Of a stretch of 64,000 bases of DNA, positions 18,029 through 25,827 are shown piece after piece. A model generated the notes under the pieces. That model did not search any database, was not told the DNA's origin, and saw only the letters and a list, made by a program, of their open reading frames with translations. Position 1 is the first letter of the stretch. Each line of letters opens with the position of its first letter. The position numbers and the translations under genes are program-made. The DNA comes from JAITWN01 sp050486285 (GTDB lineage Bacteria; Pseudomonadota; Gammaproteobacteria; SZUA-140), in NCBI GenBank assembly GCA_050486285.1, contig JBJHCZ010000007.1, positions 1 through 64,000 of the forward strand, in the 5' to 3' direction.

Positions 18029-18343
18029 TCAGCCCCCCTTTTCCACGGTCTTGCCCTTGTTCTTCTTCGCCTCGAACATCTCCAGCATGCGGTCGGTGAC
18101 GACATAGCCGCCGACCGCGTTCATCGCGCCGAGCAGCACGCCGATGAAGCCGATCGTGATCTCGAGCGGGGTCTCGGCATGGCCGAGCGCGATCATTGCG
18201 CCGACCAGCACGATGCCGTGGATGAAGTTCGAGCCCGACATCAACGGCGTGTGCAGGATCACCGGCACCCGGTTGATGATCTCGTAGCCGGTGAACGCGG
18301 CGAGCGCGAAGATGAACAGCGCCGCCCACAAACCTTCGATCAT
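18029..18343 (-). CDS. pntAB: NAD(P) transhydrogenase subunit alpha part 2 (membrane)
   Basis: A 104-residue membrane protein with about three helices (LWAALFIFALAAFTGYEII, FIHGIVLVGAMIALGHA, ITIGFIGVLLGAMNAVGGYVV). It is the membrane part of the alpha subunit, encoded apart from the NAD-binding part. It overlaps pntAA by four bases and pntB starts one base after its stop, so the three subunits are translationally coupled. The cytoplasmic tail is lysine-rich. Confidence 0.94.
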   Translation of the reverse strand: MIEGLWAALFIFALAAFTGYEIINRVPVILHTPLMSGSNFIHGIVLVGAMIALGHAETPLEITIGFIGVLLGAMNAVGGYVVTDRMLEMFEAKKNKGKTVEKGG

Positions 18344-19479
18344 GGTCCGCCTCCTTCGATGCGCCGGCGTATCGTCTCGGCAACGATCGCGCCGTCGCGG
18401 GTGACGACCGATTCCTTCAGGATCTCGTCGTCCCAGTTCAGCGCGAGCGCGCCGTCCTCATTGCGCAGCAGCGCGAGGAAATTCTGGATGTTCTTCGCGT
18501 ACATCATGCTCGCGTGCACCGGCAGCCGGCTCGGCACGTTCAGCGGGCCGAGGATCGCGACGCCGTTGCGCTCGACGCGCTCGCCCGGCTGCGTCAGCTC
18601 GCAGTTGCCGCCGCTCTCGGCGGCGAGGTCGAGGATCACCGCGCCCGGCTTCATGTCGTCGACGACGCGCGCGCCGATCAGTTGCGGCGCCGGGCGGCCC
18701 GGGATCTGCGCGGTGGTGATGACGACGTCGGCCTGGGCGATGCTCTTGCGCAGCAGCACCTGCTCGCGTTCTTTTTCTTCCGCGGTCAGTTCGCGGGCGT
18801 AGCCGCCCGCGGCCTCGGCGTCCATCTCGACCGCGAGGAACTTCGCGCCGAGCGACTCGACCTGCTCGCGCGCGGCGCGGCGGACATCGTAGGCCTCGAC
18901 CTGGGCGCCGAGCCGGCGCGCGGTCGCGATCGCCTGCAGGCCGGCGACGCCGGCGCCGAGGATCAGCACCTTCGCCGGGCGGATCGTGCCGGCCGCGGTG
19001 GTCAGCATCGGGAAGAAGAACGGGCTCGCGTCGGCGGCCATCAGCGCGGCCTTGTAGCCGGCGACGGTGCCCTGCGAGGACAGCGCGTCCATCGCCTGCG
19101 CGCGGGTGATGCGCGGCACGCGCTCCATCGAGAACGCGGTGACGCCGGCGTCGCGCAACGCGCGAATCATGTCATCCTGACGATGCGGCTGCAGGAACGC
19201 GATCAGCACCTGGCCACGTCGATAGCGCGCGACCTCGTCCGCAGACGGCGGCTGCACCTTGACGACGATGTCGGCGTCGCCGTAAAGCCCGGCCGCGTCG
19301 GCGACGCGCGCGCCGGCCTCGCTGAAGACCGCGTCCGGAAAGCTCGCGGCGACGCCCGCGCCCTGCTCGACGACGACCTCGTAACCCTGCTTGACCAGGC
19401 GGGCGACGACGTCCGGCGTCAGCGCGACACGGCGCTCGTCGCGCGCCTGCTCCTTCGGCACTGCAACACGGATGGACAT
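18340..19479 (-). CDS. pntAA: NAD(P) transhydrogenase subunit alpha part 1 (NAD-binding)
   Basis: A 379-residue soluble NAD(H)-binding subunit, related to alanine dehydrogenase. Landmarks are MSIRVAVPKEQARDERRVAL at the start, the Rossmann motif VLILGAGVAGLQAIATARRLGA, and AQADVVITTAQIPGRPAPQL. The ATG at 19479 is chosen by homology. Immediately upstream, an 11-bp unit is repeated so that the transcript shows GGGAG four times, the last one 5 nt from the ATG. Confidence 0.95.
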   Translation of the reverse strand: MSIRVAVPKEQARDERRVALTPDVVARLVKQGYEVVVEQGAGVAASFPDAVFSEAGARVADAAGLYGDADIVVKVQPPSADEVARYRRGQVLIAFLQPHRQDDMIRALRDAGVTAFSMERVPRITRAQAMDALSSQGTVAGYKAALMAADASPFFFPMLTTAAGTIRPAKVLILGAGVAGLQAIATARRLGAQVEAYDVRRAAREQVESLGAKFLAVEMDAEAAGGYARELTAEEKEREQVLLRKSIAQADVVITTAQIPGRPAPQLIGARVVDDMKPGAVILDLAAESGGNCELTQPGERVERNGVAILGPLNVPSRLPVHASMMYAKNIQNFLALLRNEDGALALNWDDEILKESVVTRDGAIVAETIRRRIEGGGP

Positions 19480-19482
19480 GCT

Positions 19483-19522
19483 GGCTCCCGGTTGGCTCCC
19501 GGTTGGCTCCCGGTTGGCTCCC
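19483..19522 (-). repeat. 11-bp tandem repeat carrying serial Shine-Dalgarno-like motifs
   Basis: The unit GGCTCCCGGTT (plus strand) occurs three times followed by a partial fourth. In the pntAA transcript each unit reads AACCGGGAGCC, so GGGAG is presented four times, three of them at distances that increase by 11 nt. The copy number could change by slippage. Confidence 0.85.
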
Positions 19523-19661
19523 GACCGGCACCCGGCCACGAAGCGCCAGATGCCGTTGAAAGTTATTGTTAAAACCGGCCATTTTACGCCGAGTCAGGAC
19601 GACACGGCAACCGCCTGATCAGGCGGCCCTGCGACCCGGGTCGTATCCGCGGGATCCCCAT

Positions 19662-19734
19662 GGGGTCAGAGTCGTTTGATCATCCAGACGCGTGCCGGAA
19701 ACGGGATCACGGGGGATCAAACGACTCTGACCCC
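19662..19734. repeat. Family A palindrome, long form (73 bp)
   Basis: 20-bp arms at 19662-19681 and 19715-19734 around a 33-bp centre, in the 304-bp gap between divergent pntAA and arsS. The rest of that gap holds the tandem repeat at 19483-19522 and no other gene I can support. Confidence 0.95.
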
Positions 19735-19783
19735 AAGGCCTGCCGTGACCCGGCGGCCGAGCTCCGGTAATCTAGGGGCAGAC

Positions 19784-20818
19784 ATGCACGCCACCCTCCC
19801 CCTGCTGAAGACCGGCGAGTTTCCGCCGCTGCGCCGCGCCCGGCTCGAGACGCTGCAGGTCAACCTGGGCTATCGCTGCAACCAGTCCTGCCTGCACTGC
19901 CATGTCAACGCCGGGCCGAACCGCACGGAGGAGATGTCGCGCGAGACCGTCGATGCGGTCATCGACTGCCTGCGCGGCGGGCGCATCGCGACGCTCGACC
20001 TCACCGGCGGCGCGCCCGAGCTCAATCCGCATTTCCGCGCCCTCGTCATCGCGGCGCGCGCGCTCGGGGTCCATGTCATCGACCGCTGCAACCTGACGAT
20101 CCTCGAGGTCGAAGGCCAGGAGGACCTCGCCGGATTCCTCGCCGCGCGCGAGGTCGAGATCACGGCCTCGCTGCCCTGCTATCTCGAGAAAAATGTCGAT
20201 ACGCAGCGCGGCGAGGGCGTGTTCGAGGCCAGCCTGCGCGCGCTGAAGCGCCTGAACGCGCTCGGCTACGGCCTGCCGGACAGTCCGCTGGCGCTGAACC
20301 TCGTCTACAACCCGCAGGGGCCGTCGCTGCCGCCACCGCAGCAACCGCTCGAGGCGGACTATCGCGAACGCCTGCGCGACGCCTTCGGCATCGAGTTCAC
20401 GCGCCTGTATACGCTCGCGAACATGCCGATCCAGCGCTTCGGCAGTACGCTGATCTCGAAGGGGCAGTTCGACGGCTACATGCGGCTGCTGCGCGACGCC
20501 CATCGCGACGCGAACCTGGAGACGGTGATGTGCCGCAGCCTCGTCAGCATCGACTGGCAGGGGTACCTGTACGACTGCGACTTCAACCAGATGCTCGGCC
20601 TGCCGCTAAGGATGGACGGGCGCCCGCGCGTCCATGTCCGCGACCTGGCCGGCCGCGACCTCGCGGACCTGCCGATCCGCGTCGCCGACCACTGCTTCGG
20701 CTGCACCGCCGGGCAGGGCAGCAGCTGCGGCGGCGCGCTGGATTCCCCGGGGTTTACTATCGGGGTCAGAGTAGACGAAGTCTACTCTGACCCCGATAGT
20801 AAACAGGCAGGGACATGA
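19784..20818 (+). CDS. arsS: Arsenosugar biosynthesis-type radical SAM protein ArsS
   Basis: A 344-residue radical SAM enzyme. The CxxxCxxC cluster motif is CNQSCLHC with LGYRCNQSCLHCHVNAGPNR around it. Later family features are DLTGGAPELNPHFR, SLPCYLEKNVDTQRG, LNLVYNPQGPSLPPPQ and a cysteine-rich end (HCFGCTAGQGSSCGGAL). ArsS is thought to act after ArsM in arsenosugar formation; no arsM is seen here, so the role is inferred from family alone. Homologues normally end at about CGGAL; the last 25 or so residues (SPGFTIGVRVDEVYSDPD...) are translated from a family A palindrome, which has removed the native stop. It overlaps galE by ATGA. Confidence 0.88.
   Translation: MHATLPLLKTGEFPPLRRARLETLQVNLGYRCNQSCLHCHVNAGPNRTEEMSRETVDAVIDCLRGGRIATLDLTGGAPELNPHFRALVIAARALGVHVIDRCNLTILEVEGQEDLAGFLAAREVEITASLPCYLEKNVDTQRGEGVFEASLRALKRLNALGYGLPDSPLALNLVYNPQGPSLPPPQQPLEADYRERLRDAFGIEFTRLYTLANMPIQRFGSTLISKGQFDGYMRLLRDAHRDANLETVMCRSLVSIDWQGYLYDCDFNQMLGLPLRMDGRPRVHVRDLAGRDLADLPIRVADHCFGCTAGQGSSCGGALDSPGFTIGVRVDEVYSDPDSKQAGT
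20752..20804. repeat. Family A palindrome, short core with symmetric flanks (53 bp)
   Basis: The 33-bp core is 20762-20794 (loop GAA). Ten bases on each side (GTTTACTATC / GATAGTAAAC) are also perfectly complementary, giving 25-bp arms. It is read through by arsS. Confidence 0.95.
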
Positions 20819-21804
20819 CTGATCAAGCGATCCTCGTCACCGGCGGCGCCGGTTACATCGGCAGCCACGTCGCGCGCCAGCTCGGCGAGCGCGGCGAGCG
20901 CGTCGTCGTGCTCGACAACCTGTCGACCGGCTTCCGCGACGCGGTGTTGCACGGCGAATTCGTCCTCGGCGATACCGGCGATCCCGCGCTGGTCGAGCGT
21001 GTGCTCGCCGAGCACGACATCGGCGCGGTGATGCACTTCGCGGCGCACATCGTCGTGCCGGAATCGGTCGCCGATCCGCTCAAGTACTATCGCAACAACA
21101 CCGCGAACACGCGCACGCTGCTCGAGGCCTGCCAGCGCGCGGGCGTCGCGCACTTCGTGTTCTCGTCGACGGCGGCGGTGTACGGCATTCCGGAGACGGC
21201 GCTGATCGCCGAGGACGCGGCGCTCGAACCGATCAACCCCTACGGCCGCTCGAAGCTGATGAGCGAGTGGATGCTGCGCGATCTCGCGCTCGCGTCGCCG
21301 ATGCGGCATGCGATCCTGCGTTATTTCAATGTCGCCGGCGCCGACCCCGGCGGCCGCATCGGCCAGTCGACGCCGGAGGCGACGCACCTGATCAAGGTCG
21401 CCTGCGAGGCGGTCACCGGCAAGCGCGACAGCGTGTCGATCTTCGGTACCGACTGGCCGACGCCGGACGGCACCGGCGTGCGCGACTATATCCACGTCGA
21501 TGACCTCGCCGATGCGCACCTGCGCGCGCTCGACCATCTGCGCGGCGGCGGCGAGTCGCTGATCCTGAATTGCGGCTACGGCCATGGCTATAGCGTGCGC
21601 GAAGTACTCGACGCGGTGCAGCGCGTCGCCGGACAGGCGCTCGACATCCGCGAGGCCCCGCGCCGCGCCGGCGACCCGCCTGCCCTTGCCGCCGACTCGA
21701 CGCGCATCCGCCGGACGCTGGGCTGGACCCCGCGCCATGACGACCTCGACTTCATCGTCCGCACCGCGCTCGCATGGGAGCGCCGACTCGCCGCCCGCCG
21801 CTGA
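20815..21804 (+). CDS. galE: UDP-glucose 4-epimerase
   Basis: A 329-residue short-chain dehydrogenase-fold epimerase interconverting UDP-glucose and UDP-galactose. The NAD motif is LVTGGAGYIGSHVARQL. The catalytic serine lies in FSSTAAVYG and the Y-x-x-x-K pair in PYGRSKLM. ILRYFNVAGADPGGRIGQ and DYIHVDDLADAHLRAL are classic GalE segments. It starts inside the arsS stop (ATGA), a junction created or kept after the palindrome was inserted. It may feed surface polysaccharide synthesis. Confidence 0.95.
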   Translation: MTDQAILVTGGAGYIGSHVARQLGERGERVVVLDNLSTGFRDAVLHGEFVLGDTGDPALVERVLAEHDIGAVMHFAAHIVVPESVADPLKYYRNNTANTRTLLEACQRAGVAHFVFSSTAAVYGIPETALIAEDAALEPINPYGRSKLMSEWMLRDLALASPMRHAILRYFNVAGADPGGRIGQSTPEATHLIKVACEAVTGKRDSVSIFGTDWPTPDGTGVRDYIHVDDLADAHLRALDHLRGGGESLILNCGYGHGYSVREVLDAVQRVAGQALDIREAPRRAGDPPALAADSTRIRRTLGWTPRHDDLDFIVRTALAWERRLAARR

Positions 21805-21928
21805 AATCGATTCGATTCGCCCTGAGTCATCCGCGCCGGGGCCGTTCGACGCGGTCCGCCGCCACGAAACCTTTCCGGCTACCCCGCCGTTTGGCGTAGA
21901 ATGTCCGAAATTCCGCAGGGGTGAGCCC

Positions 21929-22594
21929 GTGAGAGTATTGCTGTTGTTGATCCTGCTGTCCGCCACCGCGCTGGCCGAGGCACAGTCAGTGCGGTATGTC
22001 ACCGACGAGTTCCGCGCCGCGCTGCGCACCGGCGACAGCACCCAGCACCGTATCATCAGCTTCGTGCCCGCCGGCACGCGCGTCGAGGTGATCGAGGAGA
22101 ATGCCGACTCCGGTTTCGCGCGCGTGCGCACGCCGCAGGGCGGCGAGGGCTGGATCCTGCTGCAGGAACTGCAGTCGCAACCGATCGCGCGCGACCGCCT
22201 CGCGAGCGCAGAACAGGAAGTCGCGCGCCAGCGCGCCGCCGCCGCGCAACTGCGCGAACAGAACAAGGCGCTCGGCGAGGAGAAGGCCGCGCTGGAAAAG
22301 GAGGTCGCGCGCCTGACCCAGGCGAATCAGCGCCTCGACCAGGATGTCACCCAGATCCGCCGCACCTCCGCGAGCGCGATCTCGCTCGACGAAGACAACA
22401 AGTCGCTGCGCGAACAGTTGAGCCGGCTCGAGCGCGAGCATCAACTGGTGCAACATGAAAACCAGGTCCTGCAGGACCGCACCTCGCGCGACTGGTTCAT
22501 CGTCGGCGCGGGGGTGGTGCTGCTCGGCATGCTGATCGGCCTGGTCATCCCGAAGATACGCTGGCAAAGGAAGTCGCAGTGGGACCGGTTTTGA
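21929..22594 (+). CDS. SH3-domain membrane protein, TIGR04211 type
   Basis: A 221-residue envelope protein. A signal peptide (VRVLLLLILLSATALAEAQS) precedes a bacterial SH3 domain of about 60 residues (YVTDEFRAALRTGDST, GTRVEVIEENADSGFARVRT). A long coiled coil follows at about 85-185 (EQEVARQRAAAAQLREQNKA...), then one C-terminal membrane helix (WFIVGAGVVLLGMLIGLVI) and a basic tail. This is the layout of the gammaproteobacterial TIGR04211/YgiM group, of unknown function. The GTG at 21929 is set by the signal peptide and the GGGGTGAG upstream. Confidence 0.88.
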   Translation: MRVLLLLILLSATALAEAQSVRYVTDEFRAALRTGDSTQHRIISFVPAGTRVEVIEENADSGFARVRTPQGGEGWILLQELQSQPIARDRLASAEQEVARQRAAAAQLREQNKALGEEKAALEKEVARLTQANQRLDQDVTQIRRTSASAISLDEDNKSLREQLSRLEREHQLVQHENQVLQDRTSRDWFIVGAGVVLLGMLIGLVIPKIRWQRKSQWDRF

Positions 22595-22680
22595 TGTCCC
22601 GCGGGTCATTGCAGCGGTTCGTTGCGCTCACGATGTCTCGCGAGATTCCGGCGCCATATCCGGACGGGAGCGCTGCATAG

Positions 22681-24378
22681 ATGCGCCTGTCACGCTATCT
22701 GCTTGCAACGGTCAAGGAAACGCCTGCCGATGCGGAGGTCGTCAGTCATCGGCTGATGCTGCGCGCGGGAATGATCCGGCGGCTGGCGGCCGGGCTCTAT
22801 ACCTGGCTGCCGCTCGGGCTGCGCGTACTGCGCAAGGTCGAGGCGATCGTCCGCGAGGAGATGGATCGCGCCGGCGCGCAGGAGCTGCTGATGCCGGCGG
22901 TGCAGCCGGCCGAGCTGTGGCGCGAGTCGGGCCGCTGGGACTTCTACGGCCCCGAGTTGCTGCGCCTGCGGGATCGTCATGACCGCGAGTTCTGTTTCGG
23001 GCCGACGCACGAGGAGGTCATCACCGACCTGATCCGGCGCGAGATCCGCAGCTACAAGCAGCTGCCGGCGAACTTCTACCAGATCCAGACCAAGTTCCGC
23101 GACGAGATCCGCCCGCGCTTCGGCGTCATGCGCGCGCGCGAATTCCTGATGAAGGATGCGTACTCGTTCCATCCCGACGAGGTCTCGCTGCAGGAAACCT
23201 ACGACCTGATGGTGGAGACTTATACGCGGATCTTCACGCGGCTCGGTCTCGAGTTCCGCGCGGTGCGCGCCGATACCGGCGCGATCGGCGGCAGTCATTC
23301 GCACGAGTTTCATGTGCTCGCGGACTCCGGCGAGGACGCGATCGCGTTCTCGAGCGGCGGCGACTATGCCGCGAACGTCGAACTCGCCGAGGCGCTGCCG
23401 CCACAGTCGCCGCGCGCGCAGCCGTCCGCGGACATGCAGCGCGTCGCGACGCCGGGACAGCACACGATCGAGGAAGTCGCCGCCTTTCTGAAGGTCGAGC
23501 CGCGACAATGCGTCAAGACGCTGCTGGTGCGCGGCGTCGAGATGCCGGTCATCGCGCTGGTGCTGCGCGGCGATCACGAACTGAACGCGCTCAAGGCCGC
23601 GCGCCTGCCCGGCATCGCGACGCCGTTCGCGTTCGCCGGCGCCGACGAGGTCCGCGCCGCGACCGGCGTGTCGCCGGGTTCAATCGGACCGGTCGGGCTC
23701 AGCGTGCCGGTGTTCGTCGATCATGCGGCCGCGCAGCTCCATGACTTCGTCTGCGGCGCCAATCACGACGGCTGGCACCTCTGCGGCGTCAACTGGGGCC
23801 GCGACCTGCCCGAGCCGCGCACCGCGGACCTGCGCAATGTCGTCGACGGCGACCCGGCCCCGGACGGCAGCGGTCGGCTTTCGATCCGGCGCGGCATCGA
23901 GGTCGGCCATGTGTTCCAGCTCGGCAGGAAATACAGCGAGGCGATGAACGCGACCTGTCTCGACGAGCAGGGGCGCGCGATCGTCATGACGATGGGCTGC
24001 TACGGCATCGGCGTGTCGCGCATCGTCGCCGCGGCGATCGAGCAGAATCATGATGAGCGCGGCATCGTCTGGCCGGCCGGGCTCGCGCCGTTCAGCGCGG
24101 TCGTGATGCCGCTGAACGCGCACAAGTCGCAGCGCGTCCGTGAGGCCGCCGAACAGCTCTACCGCGACCTGCTTGCCGCCGGCATCGACGCCGCCCTCGA
24201 CGACCGCGGCGAGCGCCCCGGCGTGATGTTTGCCGACAGCGAACTGATCGGCATCCCCCACCGCCTCGTCGTCGCCGAAAAGGGCCTCGACGCCGGCACC
24301 GTCGAATACAAACACCGCCGCGGCGACGACGTCCGCCATATACCGCTCGCGGACGTGATCCCGTTCCTCAAGTCCTGA
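22681..24378 (+). CDS. proS: Prolyl-tRNA synthetase
   Basis: A 565-residue class II synthetase of the bacterial type with an editing (INS) domain. Motif 2 region FRDEIRPRFGVMRAREFLMKDAYSF, the signature GAIGGSHSHEFHVLAD, the editing domain at about 240-385 (RQCVKTLLVRG), motif 3 MGCYGIGVSRIVAAAIEQ and a C-terminal anticodon-binding domain (MPLNAHKSQRVREAAEQLYRD) are all present. It charges tRNA-Pro in the cytoplasm. Length is normal and the gene appears intact. Confidence 0.97.
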   Translation: MRLSRYLLATVKETPADAEVVSHRLMLRAGMIRRLAAGLYTWLPLGLRVLRKVEAIVREEMDRAGAQELLMPAVQPAELWRESGRWDFYGPELLRLRDRHDREFCFGPTHEEVITDLIRREIRSYKQLPANFYQIQTKFRDEIRPRFGVMRAREFLMKDAYSFHPDEVSLQETYDLMVETYTRIFTRLGLEFRAVRADTGAIGGSHSHEFHVLADSGEDAIAFSSGGDYAANVELAEALPPQSPRAQPSADMQRVATPGQHTIEEVAAFLKVEPRQCVKTLLVRGVEMPVIALVLRGDHELNALKAARLPGIATPFAFAGADEVRAATGVSPGSIGPVGLSVPVFVDHAAAQLHDFVCGANHDGWHLCGVNWGRDLPEPRTADLRNVVDGDPAPDGSGRLSIRRGIEVGHVFQLGRKYSEAMNATCLDEQGRAIVMTMGCYGIGVSRIVAAAIEQNHDERGIVWPAGLAPFSAVVMPLNAHKSQRVREAAEQLYRDLLAAGIDAALDDRGERPGVMFADSELIGIPHRLVVAEKGLDAGTVEYKHRRGDDVRHIPLADVIPFLKS

Positions 24379-24405
24379 CCCTTCCCATCCGATCAGAACC
24401 ACAAC

Positions 24406-24438
24406 GGGGTCAGAGTAGACGAAGTCTACTCTGACCCC
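24406..24438. repeat. Family A palindrome, short form (33 bp)
   Basis: 15-bp arms, loop GAA, between proS and the lytic transglycosylase gene. Confidence 0.95.
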
Positions 24439-24458
24439 GGCAATCCTGCCCTGACCGC

Positions 24459-25037
24459 ATGGATATGAGACAGACATTATTATCGGTAGTGCTCGCCGCC
24501 CTGCTGGCAACCAGCCCGGCCCTCGCGAACCTCGACCAGCGCGAGGACGCCGAACTGCGCCGCGCGCTGGTGGCCGCGGTGCAGGACCCCGGCAGCTTCA
24601 CCGACCGCTTCGAGGCCGAGGTCTGGCTGCTCGACATGTCGCAGCGCCTGAGCCGGCGCATGCCGGACATCGACGAGCGCCTGCGCTTCCTGAAACTGGT
24701 CCACTACGAGGCGAGCCGCGTCGACCTGCCGCCGGAACTCGTGCTCGCGGTCATCGAGGTCGAGAGCGCGTTCGACCGCTGGGCGATCTCGCGGGCCGGC
24801 GCCCAGGGTCTGATGCAGGTGATGCCGTTCTGGCTCGTCGAACTCGACCGCCCGCACGACAACCTCCACCACCCCGAGACCAACCTGCGCATGGGCTGCA
24901 CGATCCTGCGCCACTACTACGATCGCGAGCGCGGCGACCTCCGGCGCGCGCTCGCCGCCTACAACGGCAGCCTCGGCCGCGATGAATACCCCCAGCGCGT
25001 CCTCACCGCGCTGCGCGAACGCTGGTACCGCCAATAA
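24459..25037 (+). CDS. Lytic transglycosylase (SLT/GEWL-type)
   Basis: A 192-residue exported muramidase-fold protein. A signal peptide (TLLSVVLAALLATSPALA) precedes a goose-lysozyme/SLT domain. The catalytic glutamate sits in LVLAVIEVESAFDRWAISRAGAQGLMQVMPF and the later motif is RRALAAYNGSLG. It would cleave peptidoglycan to 1,6-anhydromuropeptides in the periplasm. Starts at 24459 (MDMRQ) or 24465 (MRQ) are both possible. It lies between two family A palindromes. Confidence 0.92.
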   Translation: MDMRQTLLSVVLAALLATSPALANLDQREDAELRRALVAAVQDPGSFTDRFEAEVWLLDMSQRLSRRMPDIDERLRFLKLVHYEASRVDLPPELVLAVIEVESAFDRWAISRAGAQGLMQVMPFWLVELDRPHDNLHHPETNLRMGCTILRHYYDRERGDLRRALAAYNGSLGRDEYPQRVLTALRERWYRQ

Positions 25038-25045
25038 CCCATAAC

Positions 25046-25078
25046 GGGGTCAGAGTAGACGGAGTCTACTCTGACCCC
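25046..25078. repeat. Family A palindrome, short form, left of RAYT
   Basis: 15-bp arms, loop GGA. It lies 20 bp beyond the RAYT stop codon and, with 25791-25823, brackets the transposase gene. Confidence 0.96.
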
Positions 25079-25098
25079 GATGAGCGATGACGCGCCGG

Positions 25099-25704
25099 TT
25101 ACGCGAGGGGCAAACCTTTCGAAGTTGCGCGCCTTATCGCTCCCAGCATTCCGTCAGTCAGATAGCCGTCAAACAGCGCACGATAGGCCGACAGTCGCTT
25201 GCCTGAATCTCTGTCCAGGGCGAGATAGAGTGCGTGAGGCGTTACAAGCGCATCGACGCTGCCTGTGGCGTTGGCATGATAACTGGACCAGCGATATCGG
25301 CATGGCGTCGAAGAGATGGCCGCCCTGACCGGGTTCATTTCGATGTAGCGATAGCATCTGAACAACCACTTGTCAGAACTGATCGCCGCGGCGCGATATC
25401 TTCCCTCCCAAAGCGTCCCCGTGCGTTCATATCTGGTATTGAAATAGCGGACATAACATCTCCCGAGTCCTTGCATCAGGGTCGGAATCGCATCGGAACC
25501 CGTCGGCGTCATCAGAAGATGGACGTGATTCGTCATGAACACGTAGGCATGCACGAAACATCGGTGCGTCACGCAAAGTTCACACAATTTCTTGCGGAAA
25601 TACCGATAGTCCATGTCGGAACGAAAGATCGGCTGACGGTTATTGCCGCGCTGAACCACGTGATAGGGAAGCCCGGGTATGATATTGCGATGAAGTCGCG
25701 GCAT
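25099..25704 (-). CDS. REP-associated tyrosine transposase (RAYT, Y1/HUH type)
   Basis: A 201-residue IS200-like single-strand DNA transposase. PRLHRNIIPGLPYHVVQRGNNRQ at the N-terminus is the family opening. The HUH metal motif is FMTNHVHLLMTP, and the following YVRYFNTRY holds the candidate catalytic tyrosines. ERTGTLWEGRYRAAAISSDK and CYRYIEMNPVRA are further hallmarks. RAYTs bind and cleave REP hairpins, and palindromes of one family flank this gene at both ends and recur 14 more times in the window. The ATG at 25704 gives the family-like MPRLHR start; ATGs at 25710 and 25725 are upstream. Its codon use looks less GC-rich than its neighbours, consistent with transfer. Confidence 0.95.
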   Translation of the reverse strand: MPRLHRNIIPGLPYHVVQRGNNRQPIFRSDMDYRYFRKKLCELCVTHRCFVHAYVFMTNHVHLLMTPTGSDAIPTLMQGLGRCYVRYFNTRYERTGTLWEGRYRAAAISSDKWLFRCYRYIEMNPVRAAISSTPCRYRWSSYHANATGSVDALVTPHALYLALDRDSGKRLSAYRALFDGYLTDGMLGAIRRATSKGLPLA

Positions 25705-25790
25705 CGTCATCCCTGTTTCGTTCAAGGCACAATGCGCACGAGCCTACGGCGCCAGCGAATCCCGCGCCATCGGCATTGATCTGAAAGGAA

Positions 25791-25823
25791 GGGGTCAGAG
25801 TAGACGAAGTCTACTCTGACCCC
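25791..25823. repeat. Family A palindrome, short form, right of RAYT
   Basis: 15-bp arms, loop GAA, between RAYT start and the ilvD stop (ilvD ends 5 bp away). Confidence 0.96.
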
Positions 25824-25827
25824 GAAG

